DNA of 64,000 nucleotides from Sphingobacterium sp. CZ-2 (lineage in GTDB: Bacteria > Bacteroidota > Bacteroidia > Sphingobacteriales > Sphingobacteriaceae): the NCBI RefSeq assembly GCF_004526235.1, contig NZ_CP038159.1, positions 1,798,001 through 1,862,000 on the forward strand. The letters run 5' to 3'. The notes under the pieces were generated by a model. The model was not told the origin of the DNA. It saw only the letters and a list, made by a program, of their open reading frames with translations, and made no database searches. The stretch's first letter is position 1; each line of letters starts with the position of its first letter. Shown here piece after piece: positions 1 through 9,470 of this stretch. The position numbers and the translations under genes are program-made.

Positions 1-1410
1 ATGTACGGGATCTCCTATCCGGGTTTTTATGCAACGGCAGGACTGATCGGATCTCACCCTTCTTTGAAAGCCGTTTCGCCGCAGGCACCAGTAACCGATT
101 GGTTTATCGGGGATGATTTCCATCATGGCGGAGCTTTATTTCTGATGGATGCTTTCCGATTCATGCACGTCTTTGATGCCCCAAGACCAAAACCGATCAC
201 CGATAAGGAAGGTCCGAAAGGTTTTGAATTGGCATCAAAGGATTACTCGAAATTCTTTATGGATAACCCAACGCTTTCAGGATTGAAGAAAAAATACCTC
301 AGCCATACCGTAAAATTTTGGGATAACCTCGCGAAACATTCCACCTTGGATACGTTTTGGATGGCCAGGACCATTACCCAGCATTTAAACGATGTAAAAC
401 CAGCGGTTATGGTCGTTGGCGGAACTTTCGATGCGGAGGATACCTATGGCGCTTTTGAAACTTATAAACAGATCGAGAAGAGGAATAAGAACAATAATTC
501 CATTCTGGTAATGGGACCTTGGTTCCATGGAGGCTGGGTTCGATCAAAAGGAGATTCTTTTGGGGATATCCGGTTTGGCGAAGAAACCAGTACACATTAT
601 CAAAATACATTTGAATTGCCTTTCTTTGAGTATTACTTAAAGGGGAAGGGGGATTTTAAGGCTGCCGAGGCGAATGTATTCTTCACCGGTTCCAATGAAT
701 GGAAAACCTTTGATACTTGGCCAAGCCAGAATACCACAACCTCCAGTTTATTCCTACAGGCGGATGGGAAATTAAGTCCTAAGCAACCTGCAAAGAGCCA
801 TCCCTTTTTAGAATACAAATCTGACCCGAATAAACCGGTTCCTTTTCAGGAAGGCATCATCAGCAATAGAACTCGGGAATATATGGTTGCCGATCAACGC
901 TTTGTATCGAACCGGCCGGATGTATTGGTCTTTGAAACGGAGGTTCTGGAAAATGACCTGACCATGGCGGGTTCCATCATCGCTGATCTTCATGTTTCCA
1001 TGACAGGAACCGATGCTGATTTTATTGTAAAGGTTATTGATGTTTATCCAGATACCAGTACGGCCACTTCTCCTGTGAGCAAAGATATCGTGATGCCCAA
1101 CTACCAGATGCTGGTCCGTGGGGAGATTCTTCGTGGGAAGTTCAGGAACAGTTTCAGCAAACCAGAACCATTCACGCCGAATGAGATCACGAATGTGAAA
1201 GTCAATCTGCCAGATGTAGCCCATACCTTTAAAAAAGGCCATAAAATCATGGTTCAGATTCAACATACCTGGTTTCCTTTAGCAGATCGGAATCCGAATC
1301 AGTTTATGGATATCTACCAGGCAAAGGCCACTGATTATATTAAAAATACCCATAGGCTGTATGTAGATCCGGAACATCCGAGCAAAATCAACTTCTCGGT
1401 ATTGAAATAA
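1..1410 (+). CDS. CocE/NonD-type alpha/beta hydrolase, 5' end outside the window
   Basis: This is the C-terminal 469 residues of a secreted-type serine hydrolase of the CocE/NonD (X-Pro dipeptidyl-peptidase S15-like) family. The frame is open at base 1, and the first visible residues already contain the nucleophile elbow GISYPG (Ser at visible residue 5), so the true start lies upstream; full members are usually about 600-640 residues. The other triad members fit GGTFDAED (Asp near 144) and GPWFHGGW (His near 176). From about residue 250 onward the sequence fits the jelly-roll C-terminal domain of the family. Substrates in this family include acyl esters, glutaryl-7-ACA and peptides, and the actual substrate cannot be read from the sequence. 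Family assignment is firm; function is open. Confidence 0.88.
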   Translation: MYGISYPGFYATAGLIGSHPSLKAVSPQAPVTDWFIGDDFHHGGALFLMDAFRFMHVFDAPRPKPITDKEGPKGFELASKDYSKFFMDNPTLSGLKKKYLSHTVKFWDNLAKHSTLDTFWMARTITQHLNDVKPAVMVVGGTFDAEDTYGAFETYKQIEKRNKNNNSILVMGPWFHGGWVRSKGDSFGDIRFGEETSTHYQNTFELPFFEYYLKGKGDFKAAEANVFFTGSNEWKTFDTWPSQNTTTSSLFLQADGKLSPKQPAKSHPFLEYKSDPNKPVPFQEGIISNRTREYMVADQRFVSNRPDVLVFETEVLENDLTMAGSIIADLHVSMTGTDADFIVKVIDVYPDTSTATSPVSKDIVMPNYQMLVRGEILRGKFRNSFSKPEPFTPNEITNVKVNLPDVAHTFKKGHKIMVQIQHTWFPLADRNPNQFMDIYQAKATDYIKNTHRLYVDPEHPSKINFSVLK

Positions 1411-1430
1411 TTTTTAGATATATATTTTTG
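1402..1430 (+). promoter_or_regulatory. Bacteroidota-type promoter for the TraB/GumN gene
   Basis: A TTG at 1402-1404 and TATTTTTG (TAnnTTTG consensus) at 1423-1430 are separated by 18 bases. The -33 element overlaps the stop codon region of the upstream hydrolase, and the start codon of the next gene is about 50 bases downstream. Assignment is by consensus only. Confidence 0.45.
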
Positions 1431-1480
1431 TAACAAATCATGCCGAATACCTACTAATGATTAAAAACAACAACATTGAT

Positions 1481-2344
1481 ATGAAGAGACTAACTTTAAA
1501 GAGATTATTCACAACCGCATTCGCTTTGCTTTTTTCTGTGGCACTTTTTGCACAGGAGAACACTTTACTATGGAAGATTTCAGGAAATGGATTGACCAAG
1601 GATTCTTATCTATTCGGAACCTTGCATATGGCATGTGCCGAGGATTTTAAAATGGAAGATAAGGTGAAGGAAGTTGCTCAAAAAGCTGAAGCCATTGCCT
1701 TCGAAATCGATATGGCGAATCCTGAAAATATGACCAAGGTACAGGAGTTCATGAAACCAAACCTGGAATTCTTTAAAGATTTTGACCCAGCAAAAAAGAA
1801 GGTAATTGATAGCATCATGACCAGCTATCAAATTCCTCCCGCTATTTTTGATCAGGTGGCTCCTGCAGCAGTGATATCTATCCTTTCCATGCGTTCATTT
1901 GCCTGTTCGGACTTTAAAACGGTTAAGATGATGGAAAATGAGATCCGCAATTTACCTGCAGTTAATGGTAAGCCTATTGCGGAACTAGAAACCGTTGAAT
2001 TCCAATTCAACCTTTTGAACAACCTGTTTTCGCCTGAGGATTTCTACAATTACCTAACTATAGAGGGAGGATTGGAAGCATCGACAAAGAAATTGGTACA
2101 GGCCTATTTTTCAGAGAACCTAAAGGAAATCGAGAACCTGACTTTGAAATCTGGTTATCTAAGTGAAGAAGAACAAGCGAAATTTCTAGATGAACGTAAT
2201 CATACCTGGATGGAAAAAATGCCAAATATGATGAAAGAAAAGGCTTATTTATTTGCTGTAGGTGCTGGGCATTTGGTAGGCAAGAATGGTATGATCGAAT
2301 TGTTGAAAAAACAAGGGTATAAATTAACTCCGATTTTAGATTAA
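1481..2344 (+). CDS. TraB/GumN family secreted protein
   Basis: A 287-residue protein of the TraB/GumN (PF01963-type) family, often described as a putative metalloprotease-like fold of unknown substrate. The N-terminus is a clear signal peptide ending near LFAQ, so it acts in the periplasm. The family hallmark is LFGTLHMAC near the mature N-terminus, and a second conserved Gly/His stretch (VGAGHLVG) lies near the C-terminus. An in-frame ATG exists 24 bases upstream at 1457, but starting there would put eight polar residues before the MKRLTLKR n-region, so 1481 is preferred. It has its own promoter and is followed by a terminator, so it is probably monocistronic. Role unknown; the family call is solid. 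Confidence 0.85.
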   Translation: MKRLTLKRLFTTAFALLFSVALFAQENTLLWKISGNGLTKDSYLFGTLHMACAEDFKMEDKVKEVAQKAEAIAFEIDMANPENMTKVQEFMKPNLEFFKDFDPAKKKVIDSIMTSYQIPPAIFDQVAPAAVISILSMRSFACSDFKTVKMMENEIRNLPAVNGKPIAELETVEFQFNLLNNLFSPEDFYNYLTIEGGLEASTKKLVQAYFSENLKEIENLTLKSGYLSEEEQAKFLDERNHTWMEKMPNMMKEKAYLFAVGAGHLVGKNGMIELLKKQGYKLTPILD

Positions 2345-2362
2345 ATACAATTGTTTAATAAA

Positions 2363-2391
2363 GGGCGGTTCTACTAGGACTGCCTTTTTTT
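2363..2391 (+). terminator. Rho-independent terminator after the TraB/GumN gene
   Basis: A hairpin with arms GGCGGTTC and GGACTGCC (pairing includes G-U wobbles) around a CTACTA-type loop is followed directly by seven T residues. Confidence 0.75.
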
Positions 2392-2414
2392 ATGCTAAAT
2401 TCGTTATTATTTAT

Positions 2415-3281
2415 ATGCTAAAGATTCTTCGCCACTATTGGCATTTTATAAAAAACCCTTCAGATCGCAGATTATGGCCTATCCATCCATCTGCCCGTAC
2501 TAAAGTCTTTTTCACCATCTTTCTTTTAGATGTATCCATTTTAATCCTCATCTTTCCTATTTACATGTTGATTGATTACATCAATCCCATGGTAAGTACA
2601 ATGGATAATACATTTGAAACACCTTGGAACGTATTTTGGATGGGTGTTATTTTCGTACCATTAGTTGAAGAGATCCTATTTCGATTTTTGATCAAGTATA
2701 AAGGTTTCTATGGTTTTATTATTTCCCGAAATACATGGCGTAAGTATTACCGATGGATTTTTTACAGTAGCGTAATCCTCTTCGGGTTTGTGCATTTAGG
2801 CAATTTTGATAATAATAATTTCTTATTTTATTTTCTTTCCCTATTCATCGTCCTTTCCCAATTGATAGGCGGAATTAGTTTGGGTTTTATCCGCGTTCGC
2901 ATTAATTTTTTTGCGGCTTTTCTACAGCATGCCCTATGGAATTTAATGGCTTTTTCTTTGGGATTGGTTATCATCCAGCTCCACAATCCACTAATCAAAT
3001 TAAATGAAAATCATATACAATTGGAGGTCAATGAATCCAACTTCAGAGATCGTTCTATTGAAAAATTTGATATGATTAGTAAAAACGATCGGATTTATAA
3101 ACTAGATATAAAACAGTATGCCTTAGCGGAAGTGATTGACAGTATTTATGGAAAGGATAAGTATCAGGTTTATGATATTTATTTAAATTTAAAATTAGAA
3201 ACGCAAGAAGGTATAAGTAAAGATTCCTTATTGCAGGAATTACAAAAAGAGTTAACTATTCTAGAAAAATCGGAGGAGTAA
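2415..3281 (+). CDS. CPBP family intramembrane glutamic protease with a soluble C-terminal extension
   Basis: A 288-residue polytopic membrane protein of the CPBP (Rce1/Abi, PF02517) family. All three signature motifs are present: EEILFR (EExxxR) near residue 90, FGFVH (FxxxH) near 133, and HALWN (HxxxN) near 177, so an active glutamate-type intramembrane protease is likely. About six hydrophobic segments occupy residues 30-200. The last ~85 residues are polar and charged, rich in Lys, Asp and Glu, and form an extra soluble domain beyond the core family length. Roles in the family range from prenyl-protein processing to bacteriocin self-immunity, and no bacteriocin gene is seen nearby. The stop codon lies inside a palindrome shared with the convergent transporter gene. 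Confidence 0.85.
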   Translation: MLKILRHYWHFIKNPSDRRLWPIHPSARTKVFFTIFLLDVSILILIFPIYMLIDYINPMVSTMDNTFETPWNVFWMGVIFVPLVEEILFRFLIKYKGFYGFIISRNTWRKYYRWIFYSSVILFGFVHLGNFDNNNFLFYFLSLFIVLSQLIGGISLGFIRVRINFFAAFLQHALWNLMAFSLGLVIIQLHNPLIKLNENHIQLEVNESNFRDRSIEKFDMISKNDRIYKLDIKQYALAEVIDSIYGKDKYQVYDIYLNLKLETQEGISKDSLLQELQKELTILEKSEE

Positions 3282-3295
3282 TTTTAAATTACTCC
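3275..3295. terminator. Bidirectional terminator overlapping two convergent stop codons
   Basis: Perfect inverted repeat with 10-bp arms GGAGTAATTT and AAATTACTCC around a single T. It contains the stop codons of the CPBP gene (plus) and the MFS transporter gene (minus), which converge seven bases apart. A short T-rich run follows on the plus strand. Confidence 0.65.
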
Positions 3296-4626
3296 TTAAT
3301 TCTTTTTACTATCCATGCGGCAATAACCATGCAGGCTCCTGCCAATGCTAGGCCTAAAATAGGTTGGTTTCCTAAAAGGTGCTTAATAATCATACCTCCA
3401 AAAAATCCGGAAATAATCTGAGGGAAGGTGATGAAGAAATTGAAAATCCCCATATAAACACCCATCTTTTTTGCCGGAAGGCTATCGCTTAGGATAGCAT
3501 AAGGCATAGCAAGAATACTTCCCCAAGCTATCCCGATTCCGATCATAGGTAAGATCAATAAGTACTCCGACCGAATAAAGAACATGGATACAAGCGAGAT
3601 TCCACCGATGGCCAAACCCAGCGCATGGGTATGCGTCCGTCCCAATTTGGATGCTATTTTTGCCAAGAAAAGCGAGTAGATGGCAGATACCGCGTTATAA
3701 ACCGCAAACAATACGCCTACCCAATTCCCTGCATCGGCAAACAATTGTTTCTTGTCGGCTCCTTTCAAATAAAAGACATGCTCTGCAATGGCCGGTGTGG
3801 TATATACCCACATAGTGAATAAAGCAAACCAAGAGAAGAACTGTACCCAGCCCAATTTTTTCATGGTAAGCGGCATCTGTTTGAAGTCCTCCCTCAAACT
3901 TGCAAAGAATCCCTTATTGTCTGTTTCCACCTCCTGCACTTCCGCTACCCCTTCAAAACTTGCCAATTCTTTTGGCGAATATTCTTTGGTATTGAAAACT
4001 GTCCACAAAACGGTTATGATCAATAAGGCTGCCCCGCAATAAAAGGAATAGATAACATTTAAAGGGACTGAACCATCAACGGCCTTCCCCGATACGCCGA
4101 AATAATTGGTAAGCGCATAAGGCAGCATCGATCCAATGACAGCTCCAAGCCCTATGATAAACGTCTGTACGGAGAATCCCAAGCTTCGCTGTTCACTTGG
4201 AAGATTATCACCGACCAAAGCACGGAAGGGTTCCATAGTCACGTTGATGGAGGCATCCATAATCATCAACATACCAGCTCCAACCATCAATGGCGGTAAG
4301 ATGGCAGTAAACCAAGAAATATTGGGCATCAGCAACAAGGCAATGCTCGTTAGGATGGCACCAACAAGAATATAGGGTCTCCTTCTCCCCAGACCGTTCC
4401 ACGTTCTATCGCTGTAATGGCCTATGATCGGCTGAACAATCATTCCTGTAATGGGCGCAGCCAACCAAAATAGGGAAAGATGTTCCACATCTGCACCAAA
4501 GTCCTGTAGGATGCGTGAGGCATTTCCGTTCTGAAGGGCGAATCCGGCCTGTATTCCCATGAATCCTATGCTCATATGGATAATCTGCGCTAAGGACAAT
4601 CTAGGTTTGCTTAGAGAACTTTTCAT
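3289..4626 (-). CDS. MFS sugar permease (SLC45-like), probable maltose importer
   Basis: A 445-residue major facilitator with about 12 hydrophobic segments. It carries MFS loop motifs such as GHYSDRTWNGLGRRRPYI near residues 70-90 and resembles SLC45/GPH-type disaccharide:cation symporters. It is the last gene of the maltodextrin operon, and its start overlaps the end of the GH65 phosphorylase gene by four bases (ATGA), indicating translational coupling. Because maltose phosphorylase and beta-phosphoglucomutase are cytoplasmic, a cytoplasmic-membrane maltose carrier is needed between them and the periplasmic amylase, and this protein fits that place. Specificity for maltose rather than other disaccharides is inferred from context. 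Its 3' end forms part of the convergent terminator palindrome. Confidence 0.85.
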   Translation of the reverse strand: MKSSLSKPRLSLAQIIHMSIGFMGIQAGFALQNGNASRILQDFGADVEHLSLFWLAAPITGMIVQPIIGHYSDRTWNGLGRRRPYILVGAILTSIALLLMPNISWFTAILPPLMVGAGMLMIMDASINVTMEPFRALVGDNLPSEQRSLGFSVQTFIIGLGAVIGSMLPYALTNYFGVSGKAVDGSVPLNVIYSFYCGAALLIITVLWTVFNTKEYSPKELASFEGVAEVQEVETDNKGFFASLREDFKQMPLTMKKLGWVQFFSWFALFTMWVYTTPAIAEHVFYLKGADKKQLFADAGNWVGVLFAVYNAVSAIYSLFLAKIASKLGRTHTHALGLAIGGISLVSMFFIRSEYLLILPMIGIGIAWGSILAMPYAILSDSLPAKKMGVYMGIFNFFITFPQIISGFFGGMIIKHLLGNQPILGLALAGACMVIAAWIVKRIKE

Positions 4627-6926
4627 GTTCGTTGTTTGGTTAATTGTTGGGGAGCGATATTAATCACATCGCCATTAAATATAATATTTATTTCCTTTCC
4701 AGATTTGTTTTGAACTTCAAAATTCCCCTGTGTAACCGTAATTTTAAGGTGTACCTCCCGAAATTGGATATGGAAAGAAAACCGCTTCCAGTTTTTAGGA
4801 ATAAATGGTTGAAAAGATAACATCCCTTTTTTAACGCGCATACCTGCAAACCCTTCCACGATCGACATCCAGGTTCCGGCCATCGAAGTGATGTGAAGCC
4901 CATCCTCCGTATCGTTGTTATAATCATCCAGATCCAACCGCGCTGTCCTTAGATAGAACTCATAGGCCTTCTCGGGATTTCCAATTTTCGCTGCAATGAT
5001 GGCATGCACACAAGGCGACAGAGAACTCTCATGTACGGTGAGGGGTTCGTAGAACGCATAATTCCGTTTAATGGTTTCCAGATCATACCTATCCTCTAGA
5101 AAATACAGGCCCTGCAATACATCTGCCTGTTTGATATAGCAAGATCTTAAGATCCTATCCCAGCTCCATTTCTGGTTCAGTGGCCTTTCTTTAGGATCCA
5201 ATTCCGTCACAGGTATCAGTTCCTTATCTAAAAAACCATCTTGTTGCAAGAATACTTTTCTTTTAGCATCATAGGGATAATACATCTTCTCGATGATGGA
5301 TTTCCATTCTTCCAATTCAGCATCCTTTAATTTCAGCTTTTTGAAAATCTCATGGAACTTCTCCGGCGCATGATCCTGAACAATATGCAAACTTTCCAAG
5401 GTATATTCCAAGCACCATGATGCCATGGTATTGGTATACCAATTATTGTTCACATTGTTCTCGTATTCATTTGGTCCTGTAACCCCCAGCATCACGAAAA
5501 CTTTCTTATCCTCGCTCCAATTGATACGTTGTGCCCAGAATCGAGCAATACCGATCAATACTTCCAAACCGTGGGATGCCAAATAGCCCACATCATCCGT
5601 GTATCGGATGTAATTAAATATGGCAAAAGCAATGGCGCCGTTCCTGTGGATTTCCTCAAAGGTGATTTCCCATTCATTATGGCATTCCTCACCATTGATG
5701 GTCACCATGGGATAAAGGGCTGCTCCATTTTTGAAGCCCAGCTTTTCTGCATTTTCAATGGCTTTTTCCAGGTGGTGGTAGCGATAGATCAGCAGGTTTT
5801 TAGCTACATCCTCGCCCTTGGTAGCCATGTAGAACGGCAAACAATAGGCTTCCGTGTCCCAATAAGTCACCCCACCATATTTTTCGCCCGTGAACCCCTT
5901 TGGACCTATGTTCAATCGGGCATCTTCGCCCGTATAGGTTTGGTATAATTGGAAAATGTTGAATCGGATGGCCTGTTGTGCCGATACATCCCCTTCTATC
6001 TCAATATCCGCATCCTCCCAAATCTTTGACCAGGCATCTTCCTGCATTTTCATGAGCACTGAAAAATCCTTTTCAAAAAGCCAACTCAATCTTTCTATCC
6101 CCAAAGATTCCAGATCTGTTTCCGAGTGGTTCGTGCTGGAATGAATCGCCACATATTTTACCAAGCTTAAGGTAGCATCTTTCACCACATGTTGGTTGAT
6201 CTTTTCACCAACTTTCGCCACTGCATCAATTTTCTTTTTCTTATTGATTGCTTTCCCTTGGTATTCGAACTTCGAAGCAAGATCCGTACGCACTAAGAAT
6301 CCGGTCTTTTTGGTTCGCATCGTTAAATGCTGGAAATTCCCTCCTAATTCATGACCTTCGTAATCCCAGAATTTCTCATCGTAATTGCTATCCCTATTCA
6401 GCACATTCCCATCAAGATAGGAACTTAAACTGATGTCGATATCACGGTTTAAAGCCTTGATCTGATAATGCAGTGAAGCCGTTTCGGATAAGAACAAATG
6501 ACACATCCGAATACTTTTAACCTCGATTCTAGCCCCGTTTTCCATCTCCGCTTCAAAGATTCGGATCAACTGACCATTCTTCATGTCAAGTACCCGTTCG
6601 AATCGATCCACTTTTACCTTGGCTAGATCCAATCTTTCCCCATCGATGAGCACATGAACACCAATCCAATTGACCGAATTGATCACCTTGGCAAAATATT
6701 CTGGATAGCCATTCTTCCACCATCCTACACGGGTTTTATCCGGATAATATACCCCTGCCAAATAAGAACCTTGAAGGGATTTCCCCGAATAATCTTCTTC
6801 AAAATTCGCCCGCTGTCCCATCCGTCCATTTCCAATGGAAAATAGACTCTCGGAAATTTCCTGATATGCCGGTCTAAATTCATCTTCGATGATTTGCCAA
6901 GCGTCTTTAATAATATAATCTTTCAT
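4623..6926 (-). CDS. GH65 maltose phosphorylase
   Basis: A 767-residue glycoside hydrolase family 65 protein, the usual length for a maltose phosphorylase. It carries an N-terminal beta-sandwich (about 1-270), a linker helix pair, an (alpha/alpha)6 barrel (about 315-680) and a small C-terminal beta domain. The general-acid motif GVTGPNEYENN is present, and the Glu is residue 487, the same number as the catalytic Glu of the Lactobacillus brevis enzyme. No signal peptide is seen, so it is cytoplasmic. The reaction is maltose plus phosphate to glucose plus beta-glucose 1-phosphate, and the next upstream gene encodes the mutase that uses that product. Kojibiose, nigerose or trehalose phosphorylase activity cannot be excluded by sequence alone, but a starch/maltodextrin operon favours maltose. 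Confidence 0.9.
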   Translation of the reverse strand: MKDYIIKDAWQIIEDEFRPAYQEISESLFSIGNGRMGQRANFEEDYSGKSLQGSYLAGVYYPDKTRVGWWKNGYPEYFAKVINSVNWIGVHVLIDGERLDLAKVKVDRFERVLDMKNGQLIRIFEAEMENGARIEVKSIRMCHLFLSETASLHYQIKALNRDIDISLSSYLDGNVLNRDSNYDEKFWDYEGHELGGNFQHLTMRTKKTGFLVRTDLASKFEYQGKAINKKKKIDAVAKVGEKINQHVVKDATLSLVKYVAIHSSTNHSETDLESLGIERLSWLFEKDFSVLMKMQEDAWSKIWEDADIEIEGDVSAQQAIRFNIFQLYQTYTGEDARLNIGPKGFTGEKYGGVTYWDTEAYCLPFYMATKGEDVAKNLLIYRYHHLEKAIENAEKLGFKNGAALYPMVTINGEECHNEWEITFEEIHRNGAIAFAIFNYIRYTDDVGYLASHGLEVLIGIARFWAQRINWSEDKKVFVMLGVTGPNEYENNVNNNWYTNTMASWCLEYTLESLHIVQDHAPEKFHEIFKKLKLKDAELEEWKSIIEKMYYPYDAKRKVFLQQDGFLDKELIPVTELDPKERPLNQKWSWDRILRSCYIKQADVLQGLYFLEDRYDLETIKRNYAFYEPLTVHESSLSPCVHAIIAAKIGNPEKAYEFYLRTARLDLDDYNNDTEDGLHITSMAGTWMSIVEGFAGMRVKKGMLSFQPFIPKNWKRFSFHIQFREVHLKITVTQGNFEVQNKSGKEINIIFNGDVINIAPQQLTKQRT

Positions 6927-6938
6927 AAGTAGGAATAC

Positions 6939-7589
6939 TTAAATCGCCTCCACTAAACTATTAACTCGTTCATCATAATCTCTTAATACCGCATCTTTAT
7001 CCACGGCCACAACTTGCATTCCGGCAGCTATAGCTGCCTCGATACCCGATTGCGCATCTTCAAAGACTACACAGTTTGCTGGATCTGCGCCCAATTTTTC
7101 GGCTCCCAAGAGGAAAACCTGAGGATCTGGTTTCGACCTACTGACGGAATTACCATCAATAACCGCATCGAAATATTCTATTATACCGGTTTTCTCTAAA
7201 ATGGCAGGTGCATTTTTACTGGCAGAACCTAATGCAATTTTCTTATGGTTATCCTTTAACCAACTTAGCAAGGCAATCGTCCCTGGAAGTACATCGCCGG
7301 TTTTCATCGTATCCAACAATTCGAGATACCATTCATTCTTCCGTTCGGCCAATTGTTGTTTTTCTGCGTCAGTTTTTTGGACCTCTCCCCAAGCTAAAAT
7401 TTTGTCTAAGGAGTCCATCCTACTGATACCTTTCAATGCTTCATTTTTTTCAATATCGAAAGGGATTCCCAGCTCATCGGCTAATCGTTTCCATGCCTGA
7501 TAATGAAATACGGCGGTATCCACCAACACTCCATCCAAATCAAATATGACGGCTTCGGCTTTCTCTAATAATGCAGTGATCTTCTTCAT
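6939..7589 (-). CDS. pgmB: Beta-phosphoglucomutase
   Basis: A 216-residue HAD-superfamily enzyme that converts beta-glucose 1-phosphate to glucose 6-phosphate. The N-terminal motif FDLDGVLVDT gives the nucleophile Asp17 and acid/base Asp19. A cap domain follows (about 25-95, with the substrate-binding GISRMDSL stretch). The later HAD motifs are also visible: GSASKN for motif II, K in SRSKPDP for motif III and FEDAQSGIEAA for motif IV. There is no signal peptide. It lies 12 bases before the GH65 gene and abuts the periplasmic GH13 gene with no spacer, so the three are co-transcribed. Position beside maltose phosphorylase is the classic arrangement and supports the call over other HAD phosphatases. 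Confidence 0.93.
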   Translation of the reverse strand: MKKITALLEKAEAVIFDLDGVLVDTAVFHYQAWKRLADELGIPFDIEKNEALKGISRMDSLDKILAWGEVQKTDAEKQQLAERKNEWYLELLDTMKTGDVLPGTIALLSWLKDNHKKIALGSASKNAPAILEKTGIIEYFDAVIDGNSVSRSKPDPQVFLLGAEKLGADPANCVVFEDAQSGIEAAIAAGMQVVAVDKDAVLRDYDERVNSLVEAI

Positions 7590-9431
7590 TTATTTATTTT
7601 GGAGCTTGTAAATTTTTGTTTCAAATGGTTTCAGGCTAATAATGTCACCTCCAGTTTCTTTTTTATCGGATAGCAAATCAAATAGGCTGTTTGATCCAAT
7701 CATGCGATCAAAACGATCTAAGGAGATGCTTTTAGCTTCGCTATTGAGGTTCATTATAACCATGATCTTTTGGGAATCATTGTATCGGAAATAAACATAG
7801 ATATTGTCAATTGGGACATAATGCTGGAGTTTTCCAGTTTGAAGGACAGGACTATTCTTTCTAAAATTGGCCAATTTTTGGATATGCCTAAATATGTCTT
7901 CTTCCTGCGCTGTTCTTCCAGTCTGTTGGAACTTATCCACTTTATCACCTGGGAACCCACCTTTAAAATCTTCCCTTAACAACCCATCAGGATTATTAAA
8001 GTTTTTCATCAGGATTTCAGCACCATAATAGATCTGTGGAATACCCCTATAAGTCAACAACCAACTCATCGCTGATTTATATTTTTCCACGTTTTCACCA
8101 ACAACAGAAAAGAAGCGATCCTTATCATGATTATCCAAAAACAGGACATGTGCATAGGGATTGGGATAAAGGTAATCGGCGCCCAAGGTACTATATAACC
8201 TATTGGCGCCATCCTTATGCTCTTTAAGGGCATCGGAAATGGCATAGTTTAACTGAAAGTCCGTAACTCCTTCCAATTTAGTGTCCACAGATTGACCAAC
8301 TTGTTGTCCACCCAGGAAATAAGCCTGGTTGGCAATACCTGGTACCCAGGTTTCTCCAAAGAAACTGAAGGTTGGATATTCTTTTCGGATCCTATCCGTC
8401 CAATTTGCCATGAACTGCAGGTCATTGTAGGGATAGGTATCAATTCGGAACCCATCTACACCTGCAAATTCGATCCACCAGATATGACTCTGGGTGATGT
8501 AATTTACGACGAAGGGATTTTGTTGATTCATATCCGGCATGGTTTTCACAAACCATCCTTTTTCCATTAGTTCTTTGTCCTCCTTGGCTCCATAAGGGTC
8601 AAAAATGGTTTGATCCTTATAGGTGGTTTGGGTAAAGGTTGGCCATTCATGTAGCCAATCGGAAAACGGTTTATCCATGACCGTCCAATGGTAAATACCA
8701 ACATGGTTCGGAACCACATCATGAACCAGTTTCATCCCCCTTTTATGCAGTTCAGCCCCCAGGTTCTGGTAATCTTGGTTACTTCCAAAACGAGGGTCTA
8801 CCTGATAATTTTCGGTATTGGCATATCCATGGTAAGACGCTTGGGGCATATCATTAGTTAAGACTGGAGTTAACCATACGGCTGTAATTCCCAGGTCCTT
8901 CAAGTAATCGAGTTTGCCGATGAGTCCTTGCAGATCGCCGCCATGTCGATAATACATGGAATCTCTATTGACCGCCATCTCCCGCATTCCTTTTACTCGG
9001 TCATTCTTTGGGTTTCCATTTGCAAAGCGATCGGGCATGATGAGATAAATAAAATCGGAGGCATTTACGCCTTGTGCTTTTACCTGCTCTTGGTTTCTAT
9101 CCATCAGTTGATAGCCATAGCTGAACACTTGTTTATCACGATCGAACAATTGGATAGGATATTCTCCCGATTTCGCGTCTGCAGCAATTTCCATATCCAA
9201 GAACAGGTAGTTGGGATTTTCTACTTGATGTTGTTTCAATAGACGAAATCCTGCCTTTGGCGATTTGGCCGTCAACTTCCCAACACCTTGTCCATAAAGG
9301 ATCAATTGTAGCTTGGAATCCTTCATCCCTACCCACCAATTGATGGGTTCTATGCGCTGGATTTTCTCCTGACCAAAGACAATAAGGGTCTGCAACAGCA
9401 TAAATATGCTGCTCAAAAGATAGATTCTCAT
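7590..9431 (-). CDS. Periplasmic GH13 neopullulanase/cyclomaltodextrinase (SusA-like)
   Basis: A 613-residue GH13 enzyme. It has a signal peptide ending near IVFGQ with no lipobox Cys, so it is a soluble periplasmic protein. Residues about 23-110 form the N-terminal beta domain seen in cyclomaltodextrinases and SusA. The barrel carries the GH13 signatures: DVVPNH (region I), DGFRIDTYP with nucleophile Asp331, FGETW with acid Glu360, and FLDNHDKDR with Asp436. A C-terminal beta domain closes the protein. The likely role is hydrolysis of imported maltodextrins to maltose and glucose before the inner-membrane permease takes them up. It directly precedes pgmB without spacer and follows the SusE-like gene by 39 bases. 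Confidence 0.9.
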   Translation of the reverse strand: MRIYLLSSIFMLLQTLIVFGQEKIQRIEPINWWVGMKDSKLQLILYGQGVGKLTAKSPKAGFRLLKQHQVENPNYLFLDMEIAADAKSGEYPIQLFDRDKQVFSYGYQLMDRNQEQVKAQGVNASDFIYLIMPDRFANGNPKNDRVKGMREMAVNRDSMYYRHGGDLQGLIGKLDYLKDLGITAVWLTPVLTNDMPQASYHGYANTENYQVDPRFGSNQDYQNLGAELHKRGMKLVHDVVPNHVGIYHWTVMDKPFSDWLHEWPTFTQTTYKDQTIFDPYGAKEDKELMEKGWFVKTMPDMNQQNPFVVNYITQSHIWWIEFAGVDGFRIDTYPYNDLQFMANWTDRIRKEYPTFSFFGETWVPGIANQAYFLGGQQVGQSVDTKLEGVTDFQLNYAISDALKEHKDGANRLYSTLGADYLYPNPYAHVLFLDNHDKDRFFSVVGENVEKYKSAMSWLLTYRGIPQIYYGAEILMKNFNNPDGLLREDFKGGFPGDKVDKFQQTGRTAQEEDIFRHIQKLANFRKNSPVLQTGKLQHYVPIDNIYVYFRYNDSQKIMVIMNLNSEAKSISLDRFDRMIGSNSLFDLLSDKKETGGDIISLKPFETKIYKLQNK

Positions 9432-9470
9432 ATTAAATAGGTAAGAATAGGGAGCTGGGCTCCCTATCGT

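Noticed and set aside
808..1266. 152-codon minus-strand open frame
   Set aside because: Lies wholly within the CocE-type hydrolase gene, which has clear family motifs on the plus strand.
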